Shown here: piece by piece, positions 9,615-19,800 of the stretch
How positions within the stretch are numbered: position 1 is the stretch's first letter
Layout: every line of letters begins with the position of its first letter
From: an uncultured Lachnospiraceae bacterium
GTDB taxonomy: Bacteria; Bacillota; Clostridia; Lachnospirales; Lachnospiraceae
Direction of reading: 5' to 3'
Assembly (NCBI GenBank): GCA_910583615.1
Contig: CAJTXP010000015.1
Span: 18,959 to 82,958, forward strand
DNA length: 64,000 nt
Notes under the pieces: model-generated
The model's database searches: none
Told to the model about the DNA's origin: nothing
Seen by the model: the letters and a program-made list of their open reading frames with translations, nothing else
Translations under genes and position numbers: made by a program

Positions 9615-10271
9615 ATGAGAAAACGTAACAGGGGGAAGGAAGTAAAGGGGAAAAAGACAAAAGATAAACCCAAATGTACAATTTATATTTTTTGTGAAGG
9701 ACAGACAGAACGCATCTATCTGGAACATTTTGAAAATAAAATTTATAATGTTTCAATAGTCCCTGTTGATACGAAGCATACAGATGCAGTTGGAATCGTG
9801 AAATTTGCAAAGTCGTACGTGAGCAAAATAGATATGGATCTGGAATTAGGAGACAGGGGATACTGTGTTTTTGATTCTGATCCGGCATCGAATCCTGATA
9901 TTAACGAAGCATTTGCAATCTTGAAAGACTGTGGTCACAAAGGTTTGTACTGTATATTCTCCAATCCGTCATTTGAAGTATGGTTTGCTTTGCATTTTGA
10001 AAATGCACCATATGGACTGAGTGCTGATAAGATGAAAAAACATGTGAAACGCCTGTTGAAGGATAAATATCCAAATTATTCGGAGACTGTGGATATTTAT
10101 GATTATCTGTTGGACAGGCAGGAGGAGGCATTGAAAAGGGCGGTACTGTTGCATCGTGCTCAGAAACAGGTGCATGAAACGGTTTATTCGCATCAATGTA
10201 ATCCATATACGGATATATTTTTGTTTTTGGAATATATGAAAAAAATAAAAGGAAGCGGATGTACAGTTTGA
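9615..10271 (+). CDS. rloB: RloB-like Toprim-fold putative nuclease
   Basis: A 218-residue RloB-family protein (Pfam RloB type). It begins with a basic stretch of about 20 residues, then the Toprim-like strand IYIFCEGQTE (E28 in the metal-binding position), a second acidic cluster VFDSDP (86-90) and the family signature SNPSFEVWFALHF (116-128). The spacing of Glu and DxD matches a metal-dependent Toprim nuclease core. It lies two bases downstream of the RloA-like gene and is surely co-translated. The likely role is the toxic or nucleolytic effector of the pair, acting on nucleic acid (perhaps RNA) after infection; the substrate is unknown. Confidence 0.85.
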   Translation: MRKRNRGKEVKGKKTKDKPKCTIYIFCEGQTERIYLEHFENKIYNVSIVPVDTKHTDAVGIVKFAKSYVSKIDMDLELGDRGYCVFDSDPASNPDINEAFAILKDCGHKGLYCIFSNPSFEVWFALHFENAPYGLSADKMKKHVKRLLKDKYPNYSETVDIYDYLLDRQEEALKRAVLLHRAQKQVHETVYSHQCNPYTDIFLFLEYMKKIKGSGCTV

Positions 10272-10307
10272 AAACCTGTTATTTTATGAAGAAGAGGGTG
10301 CACACGG

Positions 10308-11546
10308 ATGAACAAAACGTTTAATATAACGGCAGACTGCAAGCCCGGTTTGCACTATATGGTGGATCTTCACTCTCGATTGGAGCAGATCAGGGGGTAT
10401 GTGGACAGAGGCGAATATCTGTCGATTAACCGCGCCCGTCAATACGGAAAGACGACGACGCTTCGCGCCCTGGACGAATACTTGAAAGATGCTTATTATG
10501 TAGTCGGTATGGACTTTCAGATGCAGATGAGCGATGCAAAATTCCGCAGTGAAAATGCATTTTCGGTTGCATTTGCAAAGGCCTTTGTCCGGATTTTGCA
10601 GAATCAGGGGGCGGCATTTCCGGAGGAAATGGAACAGGAACTGAATCGGCTGCAGAAGGCGACGCAGGAAAACAGAGAAGATCTGGAGCTGGTGGAGCTT
10701 TTTCAACATCTGAGCGATATCTGCCGGGAATCGGACCGGCCTCTGGTTCTTATTATAGACGAGGCCGATAGTGCGGCAAATCATCAGGTGTTCCTTGATT
10801 TTCTGGCACAGTTAAGGGGGTATTATATTGACAGGGACCGGTCGGCCACATTCCGGTCGGTGATCCTGGCGGGCGTATATGATATTAGAAATCTGAAGAG
10901 AAAATTCCGGTCGGACGAAGATCATAGGAGAAACAGTCCATGGAATATTGCGGTGGAATTTAAAGTGGATATGAGCTTTTCCGCAGACGAAATTGCCGGG
11001 ATGCTGGAAGAATATGAAAAAGATCATGCTACAGGAATGGACCCTGCAGAGATGGCGCGATTGATTTACGAGCATACGTCAGGATATCCGTTTCTGGTTT
11101 CAAAGCTCTGCAAACTGATGGATGAAGAGGTGGTAGGAAGCGAACGGTTTCCGGGAGTGGAGGATGCGTGGACCTGTGCCGGATTTCTGGAAGCGGAAAG
11201 AATGCTTCTTGGAGAGAAAAACACACTGTTTGAATCCATGGTGAATAAGCTGTATGATTTTCCGGAATTAAAGGATGTTGTTTATTCCATTTTGTTTATG
11301 GGAAAAGAGAGTCCTTACAATGCGCTGAACGAGGCAATCGGAACGGCGGAGATGTTCGGGTTTGTAAAGAACATAAACGGTGTAGTGGCCATTGCAAACC
11401 GGATTTTCGAGATGGTGTTTTACAATCTGTTTTTGACATCGGCGGAGAATCAGAAGACGGACCGTGAAAAAACGAATACGCTCATTGACGGGTGTGGAGA
11501 GTGGAGTGTTACTGGAACGAAAATCTGGTGTGAAAACATGTATTAA
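10308..11546 (+). CDS. AAA-ATPase-like protein, C-terminally truncated
   Basis: A 412-residue member of the large AAA-ATPase family common in Lachnospiraceae and Bacteroidetes. It has a P-loop variant NRARQYGKTT (41-50) and Walker B LVLIIDEAD (146-153), followed by a winged-helix-like region ending NRIFEMVFYNLF. In full-length relatives that last motif is followed by about 130 residues with a PD-(D/E)xK nuclease-like domain. Here the family-like sequence stops near residue 380 and is replaced by about 30 unrelated residues before the stop at 11546. The next operon starts 20 bp later. I read this as a gene cut by insertion of the downstream operon; a genuine short family member is the alternative. 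Confidence 0.75.
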   Translation: MNKTFNITADCKPGLHYMVDLHSRLEQIRGYVDRGEYLSINRARQYGKTTTLRALDEYLKDAYYVVGMDFQMQMSDAKFRSENAFSVAFAKAFVRILQNQGAAFPEEMEQELNRLQKATQENREDLELVELFQHLSDICRESDRPLVLIIDEADSAANHQVFLDFLAQLRGYYIDRDRSATFRSVILAGVYDIRNLKRKFRSDEDHRRNSPWNIAVEFKVDMSFSADEIAGMLEEYEKDHATGMDPAEMARLIYEHTSGYPFLVSKLCKLMDEEVVGSERFPGVEDAWTCAGFLEAERMLLGEKNTLFESMVNKLYDFPELKDVVYSILFMGKESPYNALNEAIGTAEMFGFVKNINGVVAIANRIFEMVFYNLFLTSAENQKTDREKTNTLIDGCGEWSVTGTKIWCENMY

Positions 11547-11566
11547 ATTGTAATAGGAGGAGTTGT

Positions 11567-12823
11567 ATGAACGAATATATTGCTTCTATGGAAACTTTGA
11601 TTCGCAGGAAAAAAGAGAATAATAAAAAGGAACCTACATTAGCTGAGAAATCAGAATTTATGACATCATGGACATGTTTTGTTGAGGAGAACGGTTATGC
11701 TGGGAGGGCAGAAGAGTTTCTATATAATGGCTTTGGCTTTTGTGGAGCAGAACCTTTTTACCTGTTTCTTAAGCAGGCTTCTGACCAAAATGATATTTTG
11801 AAACAAATGTTCAGCGGAAAGAACTATGGAAAGGATAGTAATGTAACTTTCAGACTGATTACACATTTGTTTGCATTGATGCTGAATGATGAGGCACCTT
11901 CTAACATTCTGGCACCTGTTATTAAGCATTTTCCATCTGCATGTCGGAATAAAGAAGGAAAGAGACTGGGGACTGCAGTAAAAACTATGGAGAAGTATTT
12001 CCTGTATGTTCTTTCTCCAACGGTTGTATTACATCCATTGGCAGAAATAAATTTAAAACCTGAAATGATTAATAATTTCATGAGTGTGCTTTCATCTTTA
12101 ACAGGAGAATTGAAACAGATCGATTCGCTCAGAAAATCCGCAGTTACTAATATTGACAGGATAGAAAAATGGGCTGGACAGTATTTTGAAACAGTTGGGA
12201 GAGTTGATGCATATAGCGGCAGTAAGCCAGGAGAGTCCCATAAGGATTTATGTCCTGCTTCTGAAGAGCATTTTGCTCATGGACAAAGGAATTGTGATTT
12301 ATCGAATAGTGAGATGAAAACGTCGTCCCATATAGATTCATTACAGGAAATTCTTATGCATGCTCAGAGTTTGGCAACTGGACTTTTGAAAGAAAACAAA
12401 GAACAAAAGAAAAGAATTACAGAACTTGAAACCAGGGATTCTAATAATAGTCTCAAATTAGAGGAAGCGTCGAAGAAACTTGAGATTCTGGAGACCACTG
12501 TTTCCGGCTTAAATAAAGAAAAAAACGAATTAGAGAAGCAGCGTCTTTCTTTACAGAATATATTGGATGCAAAGGAAAAACTTCTGGAAGAAAAAGAGAA
12601 AGAAATTGTTGAAAGAATAAAGATGTCCGAGGCGTTGAGTCGCGACAGATCAAGACAGGCAGACGAAAGGCTGCAAAGGATTGCTTCTAAAATAAGGATT
12701 GAATATCGGGACTTTATGGATGCGCTGGATGTTCCAATGACAGTTGATCTTGGAGAGAATATGAGACTTCAGCTTTTAAGTATTTTTGAAATACTTGAAA
12801 AAGGCGGAATGAAAATAGAGTAG
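11567..12823 (+). CDS. Uncharacterised coiled-coil protein, possible GrpE-like co-chaperone of the Hsp70-like ATPase
   Basis: A 418-residue cytoplasmic protein with no domain I can name. Residues 1-230 are a helical domain (W-rich near 35, LFALMLN near 105). About 250-385 is a long coiled coil rich in Glu, Lys, Leu and Ser. The last 45 residues form a compact helical tail (DFMDALDVPMTVDLGENMRLQLLSIF, here cut for length). It is the first gene of a six-gene operon; GGAGGAG precedes the ATG and the Hsp70-like gene starts 11 bp after the stop. A long coiled coil plus a small terminal bundle directly upstream of an Hsp70 recalls the GrpE-type exchange factor layout, so a co-chaperone role is my hypothesis, not a homology claim. 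Confidence 0.6.
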   Translation: MNEYIASMETLIRRKKENNKKEPTLAEKSEFMTSWTCFVEENGYAGRAEEFLYNGFGFCGAEPFYLFLKQASDQNDILKQMFSGKNYGKDSNVTFRLITHLFALMLNDEAPSNILAPVIKHFPSACRNKEGKRLGTAVKTMEKYFLYVLSPTVVLHPLAEINLKPEMINNFMSVLSSLTGELKQIDSLRKSAVTNIDRIEKWAGQYFETVGRVDAYSGSKPGESHKDLCPASEEHFAHGQRNCDLSNSEMKTSSHIDSLQEILMHAQSLATGLLKENKEQKKRITELETRDSNNSLKLEEASKKLEILETTVSGLNKEKNELEKQRLSLQNILDAKEKLLEEKEKEIVERIKMSEALSRDRSRQADERLQRIASKIRIEYRDFMDALDVPMTVDLGENMRLQLLSIFEILEKGGMKIE

Positions 12824-12834
12824 GGGGTGACTCT

Positions 12835-14304
12835 TTGGCTGCAGAATTACACTGTTATTTTGGAATAGATTTTGGGACGACCAACAGCGCTACTGTTGGG
12901 TACCTTGTTATGGATCAAAATCCGGAGTGTGTAAAATATGGTGTTGATGAAGGGCGCCCGATTCCGTCAGCAGTTGCCATAGATAAACAGACAGGCGAGA
13001 TATTTACAGGTCGAGAGGCCTGGGATAAAAAAATGGAACTGAGTGAAACCTGTGAATATATATCTTCAGTTAAAACTGTTTTAGATTCTGAACAGATAAA
13101 AGAAATTGCCGGAAAAAAATGGTCTGTCATAGATATTGCAACAGAAGTGTTTCGATGCCTGAAAAATAATGTAATGGATCGAACGGGCATGCTCTTGGAA
13201 GACGCAACAGTGGCGATTCCGGTTGGATTCAGTTCCGGTAAACGCGCAAGGCTTCGTCAGGCAGCAAAAAATGCCGGTATAAATATACGATCATTCATCT
13301 CAGAACCAACAGCTGCATTTTTTGCAAATTACAATGAATTGAAAAGTTCCTCGCTGGTGGCTGTTTTTGACTGGGGTGGAGGTACACTTGATGTATCAGT
13401 GTTACAGCATATGAATGGAATGGTTACAGAACTTTCTGCAACAGGACGTAATATTGCCGGAGACGATATTGATCAGAAGATTGCACAGCGAATACATGCA
13501 AAAATAGCAAGAAAAAAAGGTAAGGAAATTTCTTTTTTCGATATGCCTTCCAGTGCTCAGGATATGATGCGCGTGCGGGCAGAAAGAGCAAAGCGTTTGC
13601 TTGCTGATGATGATACTGCTGCAATTTACATCAATCATTATGGACCATACGGGGCATGCAGGGAAACACTTGAATATGACTGGTTTGCAGACATTGTGGC
13701 TCCTGAGGTAGAGATGGCAATGGAATGTCTGGAAGAAGCAATTCATCAATCTGGTGTGGGAATTACAAATATAGATCGGATTGTGATGGTTGGAGGGAGC
13801 AGCAATCTTCGTCCGCTGCTCGATAAAATGGAGGAAAAATATGGTGATAAACTGTATTTTCCGGAAGAAACGATGTGGAATGTAGGGCAGGGTGCTGCTA
13901 TGCTGGCAATGACTCCGGGTGAATATTATTCCAGCCAGTCTATAGGTGTCGTATTGAGTGATCAGTCATATTATGAACTTCTTTCGCCGAACACGCCTGT
14001 AAAGGGGTGGCGTGCGTCCTGTAATTTTGGCATTGTTGATTCCAGCAGGGAAGCCCGGTTTATCTTTGGGGGAAGTCCGGATATTGACAGTTCTCCTGAT
14101 CGTTACAAAACACTTACTGTTCCGGCATATCGTTTTCTTCAGGAACAGATAACACTTGAGACATCAATTGATACCAATATGGTATTTACTGCTGTTGCCT
14201 GCAGCAACATGAGACCAAAAGAATTACACGGGTTGTGGGAATATACACAGCTGAAATGTTATTATAAACTTCCAGGAAAGCAGGTGCCTGATGGAAAACG
14301 GTGA
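12835..14304 (+). CDS. Hsp70/actin-fold ATPase, DnaK-like without lid
   Basis: A 489-residue Hsp70-superfamily protein. It shows phosphate-1 motif GIDFGTTNS, the EPTAAFFANY connect segment, phosphate-2 FDWGGGTLDVSV and the adenosine motif MVGGSSNLRPL, then GQGAAMLA. The region after about residue 375 is a short beta-rich stretch, and the DnaK helical lid is missing. The start is TTG at 12835, preceded by GGGGGTGA. It is therefore a specialised chaperone-like ATPase rather than housekeeping DnaK. It overlaps the SF1 helicase gene by 14 bp and belongs to the DISARM-like operon. Likely roles are ATP-controlled assembly or activation of the helicase complex, or sensing of misfolded or phage proteins; both are inference. 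Confidence 0.9.
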   Translation: MAAELHCYFGIDFGTTNSATVGYLVMDQNPECVKYGVDEGRPIPSAVAIDKQTGEIFTGREAWDKKMELSETCEYISSVKTVLDSEQIKEIAGKKWSVIDIATEVFRCLKNNVMDRTGMLLEDATVAIPVGFSSGKRARLRQAAKNAGINIRSFISEPTAAFFANYNELKSSSLVAVFDWGGGTLDVSVLQHMNGMVTELSATGRNIAGDDIDQKIAQRIHAKIARKKGKEISFFDMPSSAQDMMRVRAERAKRLLADDDTAAIYINHYGPYGACRETLEYDWFADIVAPEVEMAMECLEEAIHQSGVGITNIDRIVMVGGSSNLRPLLDKMEEKYGDKLYFPEETMWNVGQGAAMLAMTPGEYYSSQSIGVVLSDQSYYELLSPNTPVKGWRASCNFGIVDSSREARFIFGGSPDIDSSPDRYKTLTVPAYRFLQEQITLETSIDTNMVFTAVACSNMRPKELHGLWEYTQLKCYYKLPGKQVPDGKR

Positions 14305-16768
14305 AAGTACTCTGATATATAAAAGCAATATATACCCAATTTCAAATCATAATCTCAAAGGTGACAGAGACTTTTTGGCGCAGATACATGATCCGTTTAT
14401 TCTTGAGATTATGAAGAAAGCAGGATATGATCTTACTTCCATACAGGAGAAAGAGTATCGTTATGCTTCCGTTCATTGTGCATATGCGTATAAAGATGAT
14501 TATCCATGGGGCACTATTATAAGCGATGATGGTTCAAAAGCGGTTGTATGTAAGTGTACAAATATAGATTGTCAACTTTTTAAAAATTGTCGCCCTGATT
14601 TTGACATATCTGAGCTTGATGTTTATGATATAGCGACACATTCAGCAATCTTTTCTGATGAACACTCTATTCAGGATGAGCTGATTGTAAATAATGAGGA
14701 TGCTGTTGCGGCAGGGATAGTATTTGCAGGTGAGGAACGACCAGTGAACTCTGCCGATGATATATCGGAGCTGAACTTTTCTCCTGAACTGCCGGCGACG
14801 GAAGATGCCAATAACTTTGTAATTCCACCTTTGATGGAGGGTACAGATGAAAAAGATCAGGTTCTGAAAAACGTCAATTTTACATCGTTTATTGAATCTA
14901 CGCAGGAACAAATCATAGAAAATGATCCTTCTGCTCGAATGATCATTAATGCCGGTCCAGGGACGGGAAAAACGTGGACGCTTATTGAAAAGATAATCTA
15001 TATGGTCAATAAAGGCAGGATTTATGCAGAAGATATTCTGGTTTTCTGTTTTTCACGGTCAGCTGTGGGAGTTATAAAAGACAGGCTGTCGGCTGCGGCG
15101 GAAGAAGGAAGAATCGGTTATGAATGGCGTGATATAGATATTCGCACCTTCGATTCTTTTTCTACATATATGTTGGCGTGGATTCAAAAAGAACTTCCGG
15201 AATTGCTTCCGGCGAGATTCAATCTTGAACGTTGTAATTATGATCAAAGGATTTGCCAGGCAGTTTCTGTTTTATCTCAAAGGAAAGATATGCTTACTGA
15301 TTATCGACATGTTTTTGTTGATGAAGTTCAGGATCTTGTGGGTAACCGTGCACAACTTGTGCTTGCGCTGTTAAAAGGATTGCCGGAGACATGCGGATTT
15401 ACACTGCTTGGTGATTCATGTCAGTCTTTGTATGATTATTTTTCAGCAGATGACGCTGACGTCATGTATTCTAAAAAGTTTTATCAGGACATTTTTAACA
15501 GTTTTCCAATGGCAGATTACTATTCACTTACGGAAAATCACAGACAGGGGGATAAGCTGGGCGCAGTAACAATTCCATATAGAATGGCGATTCTGACAGG
15601 GACAGCACAGGAGAGGTGTTCAGAGGCATCGGCACTTTTTAAAGCTGTCCCGCCATCCGGCATCCATCTTCAAACTTTTTCCAGGGAGGATGCGGCTGCT
15701 TATATGGATAAGGGGACCTTGGGGATACTTACCCGGACGAATGGTCAGGCGCTTCAAATATCTGCCTGGTTACGAACAGAAGGAATTCCACATGAGCTGC
15801 TTCGTGGATCAGGTACTTCTGCACTGGGTGACTGGATTTCCGGAATATTTACGGAATGGGGAAATGAAACGATAGATGAACCATCATTTATACAAAAACA
15901 TATCACCCTGTTTCCGGATCTTGGATATGAAAAGGCAAGAAGTCGTTGGGCAGCGCTTGTCAGCACTCAACATGGGGCGTTGAAACGGCGTCTGGAAATA
16001 AAAGATCTTCTGTCGGGTCTGCTTCATAATGCGCGTGATTCAGAGCTTTACGAATCAAATAATTTTAAAAAGTCAGCCATTATGGTAAGTAATGTTCACA
16101 GGGCAAAAGGCAGGGAATTTGATTCGGTTATTGTAATAGATGATGTGATCAGTGCTGTGACAGATACAACGCATGATGACATTCTTGAACATAAAGTCTG
16201 TTATGTTGCTTTGACACGTCCTAAAAAAATAATTGAACGCGTTTCATTACCTGTGCAATATATTTACATTACTCCAAATGAGACAAGGCGTTGTGCGAAA
16301 GCGTCCCGTTCCCGCCCAGGCAGGAAATCTTATATTTCTCATTTTGAAGTTGGCGGAGATTATGATATTGATCAGACATCCTTTGCAGAAAATGTACAGC
16401 AACAGGAATTTATCAGAAATGAACTCAAACCCGGAACTCGACTGAAACTGAAAAAATGTCCCAGAGAAAAAAATGGGTATGTTACATACAGTATTGTTTT
16501 AGAAGACAGAGAATGTACGGTTCTTGGATATACGGGAAAAGCTTTTGCTTCTGAACTGGATTCTTCCATGCAGAGAATTCTTAAAATATCATCTCATGTA
16601 AACTATGAGATTTTTCCACATGCTTTTTGTGATGTTTATGTTGGAGATAAAATAAGCTGCATATCTTCCGTGCAGGCTCCGCAGGGAGCCAGAACATATG
16701 GCGGCATATCTGTCTGGACTGGTTTTACTATTACAGGGTTTGCAACTGTTGATAAAGATACATACTGA
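14291..16768 (+). CDS. SF1 (UvrD/Rep-like) helicase with N-terminal cysteine-cluster domain
   Basis: An 825-residue protein. Residues 1-200 are not helicase sequence and contain a four-cysteine cluster C-x-C-x4-C-x5-C (C87, C89, C94, C100), a possible Zn or Fe-S site. The motor follows: Walker A NAGPGTGKT (about 219-227), motif II DEVQD (344-348), motif III LLGDSCQSLYD, motif IV ENHRQG, motif V VHRAKGREFDSV, motif VI YVALTRPK (about 636-643). The last 120 residues look like a small beta-rich appendix. The gene starts inside the Hsp70-like gene (14-bp overlap, AGGTG before ATG), so translation is coupled. Most likely a DNA translocase or helicase subunit of the operon's system. Confidence 0.88.
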   Translation: MENGESTLIYKSNIYPISNHNLKGDRDFLAQIHDPFILEIMKKAGYDLTSIQEKEYRYASVHCAYAYKDDYPWGTIISDDGSKAVVCKCTNIDCQLFKNCRPDFDISELDVYDIATHSAIFSDEHSIQDELIVNNEDAVAAGIVFAGEERPVNSADDISELNFSPELPATEDANNFVIPPLMEGTDEKDQVLKNVNFTSFIESTQEQIIENDPSARMIINAGPGTGKTWTLIEKIIYMVNKGRIYAEDILVFCFSRSAVGVIKDRLSAAAEEGRIGYEWRDIDIRTFDSFSTYMLAWIQKELPELLPARFNLERCNYDQRICQAVSVLSQRKDMLTDYRHVFVDEVQDLVGNRAQLVLALLKGLPETCGFTLLGDSCQSLYDYFSADDADVMYSKKFYQDIFNSFPMADYYSLTENHRQGDKLGAVTIPYRMAILTGTAQERCSEASALFKAVPPSGIHLQTFSREDAAAYMDKGTLGILTRTNGQALQISAWLRTEGIPHELLRGSGTSALGDWISGIFTEWGNETIDEPSFIQKHITLFPDLGYEKARSRWAALVSTQHGALKRRLEIKDLLSGLLHNARDSELYESNNFKKSAIMVSNVHRAKGREFDSVIVIDDVISAVTDTTHDDILEHKVCYVALTRPKKIIERVSLPVQYIYITPNETRRCAKASRSRPGRKSYISHFEVGGDYDIDQTSFAENVQQQEFIRNELKPGTRLKLKKCPREKNGYVTYSIVLEDRECTVLGYTGKAFASELDSSMQRILKISSHVNYEIFPHAFCDVYVGDKISCISSVQAPQGARTYGGISVWTGFTITGFATVDKDTY

Positions 16769-16800
16769 GTACGACTGCGGTAGTTGTTGGAGGTTTACCT

Positions 16801-19800
16801 ATGAACAGATATTCGAAGTACTACGAAGCAAGAGATATTGTGACGCGTATTCTTTTTCAGGATTTTGTTGGACCAGTATACGAGGATGAATGTCTGGCAG
16901 AGTTGCCGGTTCATTATTATATCATGGGGAAATTATATCCGCAAAGCAACTTATCCGAAGCACTTGATCTTGCCCGTAACCCACTTTTGGAAAATGATGT
17001 GGAAACATATGACGCATCTGTGTCATTAAGCAATCAAAACAACCCATCATCCATGGGTATTACGGTAACCTTGAAACCTAGTATATCACAGATCAGAGTT
17101 TCAGGAGGATATGCATTTTACCAGCATATTCCATTTGAAAACGCGAAAGAGTTCGGGATTGATCCATCTAAATGGGAAGCGCTTGAACGGAAACCGGCGG
17201 ATCTCTGGAAAAGAAAAACTTTTACATATTCGGAAACCATTAATTTTACTGACAAAAGAGTAGAGTACAGGGAGCTTGAAGGAAATCTTCAGCTTCAGGT
17301 TTACACGCATTCCCTTCTGGAATCGGGTGAGCGGGTAATTACAATTGCTTTGATTAATGAAAATCAACCAGAAAGCAGCAATTTGTTAACTACTTCGGTT
17401 TCATGTGCCTTTCAGCCCGTTATTCATATTGAAGGTATTGAAAAAGAGTCTGTTTTTACAAATGTCAGCAGGCAGACATACCTTACCACTGACCCGGAGC
17501 TTTTGGAACTTGATATGTTATATTCGGATGTTCACTGCTATGGTCAGGGACACGGGTGTTCGGTTATATGGGATAGAGAGCACGAAATTCCGGAATGGGT
17601 TGAATCCTCATTTTTTCCAGAATTTAATCTGCTTCAAATGAAAGCTGCAGATGTTGAAGAGGGGAATATTCTGTCGATGAAATTTCTTTCAACAGCGTCG
17701 TCAGAAGAGATTATATCTGGATTGTCAGCATTTGCCGAAAAATATCAGGTTTGGATAAATGCTCTTCAAGATAAAGTTTCCAGAGTAAACGATTCTCTCA
17801 AAGAGACTGCAAAACAGAATATTGATAAATGCCAAAATGCCTGTGACAGAATTGTTTCTGCTGTTCACCTTCTTGATGAAAGTGCAAAGGCAGACAATAA
17901 AGCATTCCGGGCTTTCCAACTGGCAAATGAAGCCATGCTTATGCAGAGAAGACAAAGCATTTTGAAAAATAAAGGTCAGTATGATCCAGATAAAGTTACA
18001 TGGTATCCGTTTCAGCTGGCATTCATTCTTCATGAGCTTTCATCGTTTATAGAGCCGTTTGGTCATCCGGGACAGGATATTCCGGACAGAGAAATGGTTG
18101 ATCTGTTATGGTTTCCAACAGGCGGCGGAAAGACCGAAGCCTATTTGGGAATCACTGCTTTTGTAATATTTCTTCGCAGACTTCGTGATCATTCTGCGGA
18201 TGGGGTCACTGTAATTATGCGATACACTTTACGACTTCTGACGCTCCAACAGTTTGAGCGTGCAAGCATATTAATATTTGCATGCGAACTGCTCAGGCAG
18301 AAGTATCATCTGGGTGGTTCGGAAATATCAATTGGCCTCTGGGTAGGAGGAGATCTGACACCAAATAATCTAAAGGAAGCACGTTCGGGTCTTCATAAAC
18401 AGATTGAAGGTGTTGCAGATGAAAGGTCCAATCCTGTTCAGATTCGAGTTTGTCCTTGGTGCGGAGAAAAGCTTGCTGCAGCAGATTATTCTGTGGATCT
18501 TCAGGAAAAGCGCATGAAAATCCGTTGCAAAAACCTTTCCTGTAGTTTTCATAGTCTGTCTGCCGGGCTTCCGGTACATATTATTGATGAGGCAATTTAT
18601 GAGCATCTTCCAACATTCATTGTTGCAACGGTGGATAAGTTTGCACAGATTCCACTGAATGATCAGCCGGCTGCTTTTTTTGGTATCGGGAATGGAAAGC
18701 AGCCCCCGGAACTGATTATACAGGATGAACTTCATTTGATTTCCGGTCCCCTTGGTACAATGACAGGCTTGTATGAAGCTGCTATCACAAAGCTTTGCGA
18801 AAGAAATGGAGTTCATGCGAAAGTTGTTGCATCGACGGCAACAATTAGAAATGCTTCTCAGCAGATTCTTTCACTTTATGGCCGAAAACATACGCAGTTT
18901 CCTCCACAGGGACTTTCGGCGAAGGATTCTTTTTTTGCCGTTCAATCTACTGAAGATGATCGTCCGGCACGAAAATATCTGGGAATTATGGGTATTGGAA
19001 CTACTGCTACGACAACTTTAATCAGAGTAAATGCAGCCATGCTGTTTGCGACCAGATATCTTGCGGCAATTGGATTTTCTGATGATGTGGTTGACAGTTT
19101 CTGGACTATAACCGGATATTTTAACAGTCTCCGTGAATTGGGAAGTGCCAGCACTCAACTCCTTGATGATGTCCAGAGTAGATTTGAGTATCTTGCAAGG
19201 ACAAAATTTGCAGAAATGTATCAGGGTGTGGATCTGTCGCGAGACTATATCTATACGGAAGAGTTAACAAGTCGTATGAGTAATTCTGAAATAGCAGATA
19301 TCATTCAGGACAGGTTAAAGCGTCGTTATACTGCTGAAAACCATGATGATGCATATGATTATCTCCTTGCATCCAATATGATTTCGGTCGGTGTTGATGT
19401 GGGGAGGTTGGGCACGATGGTAGTTGCAGGTCAGCCCAAGACCAATGCAGAATATATTCAGGCTACCAGTCGCGTGGGACGTGACAATCCTGGATTGGTT
19501 GTCACAGTTTATAATGCTTCGCGTTCCAGAGATCGTTCCCATTATGAGCAGTTTCTTAAGTATCATTCTGCGCTTTATCGTTATGTTGAAGCAACAAGCC
19601 TTACGCCATTTTCGGATCGTGCCCGCGATCGGGCTCTGCATGCGCTTTATGTTACGTTGTGTCGTTATTTTGTAGAAGGGCTTCGCAGGAATGACCAGGC
19701 AGGAAATTACAGTACTGAAAATCCTGAGGTCATGAAAGTACGGAAGATTATAACGGATTATGTTCAAAAAATTGATCCGGACGAACTGATTGCGGTAAGT

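Noticed and set aside
8386..10271. PARIS (AriA/AriB) call for the ATPase/Toprim pair
   Set aside because: The second protein matches RloB motifs (CEGQTE, SNPSFEVWFALHF) rather than the DUF4435 protein of PARIS.
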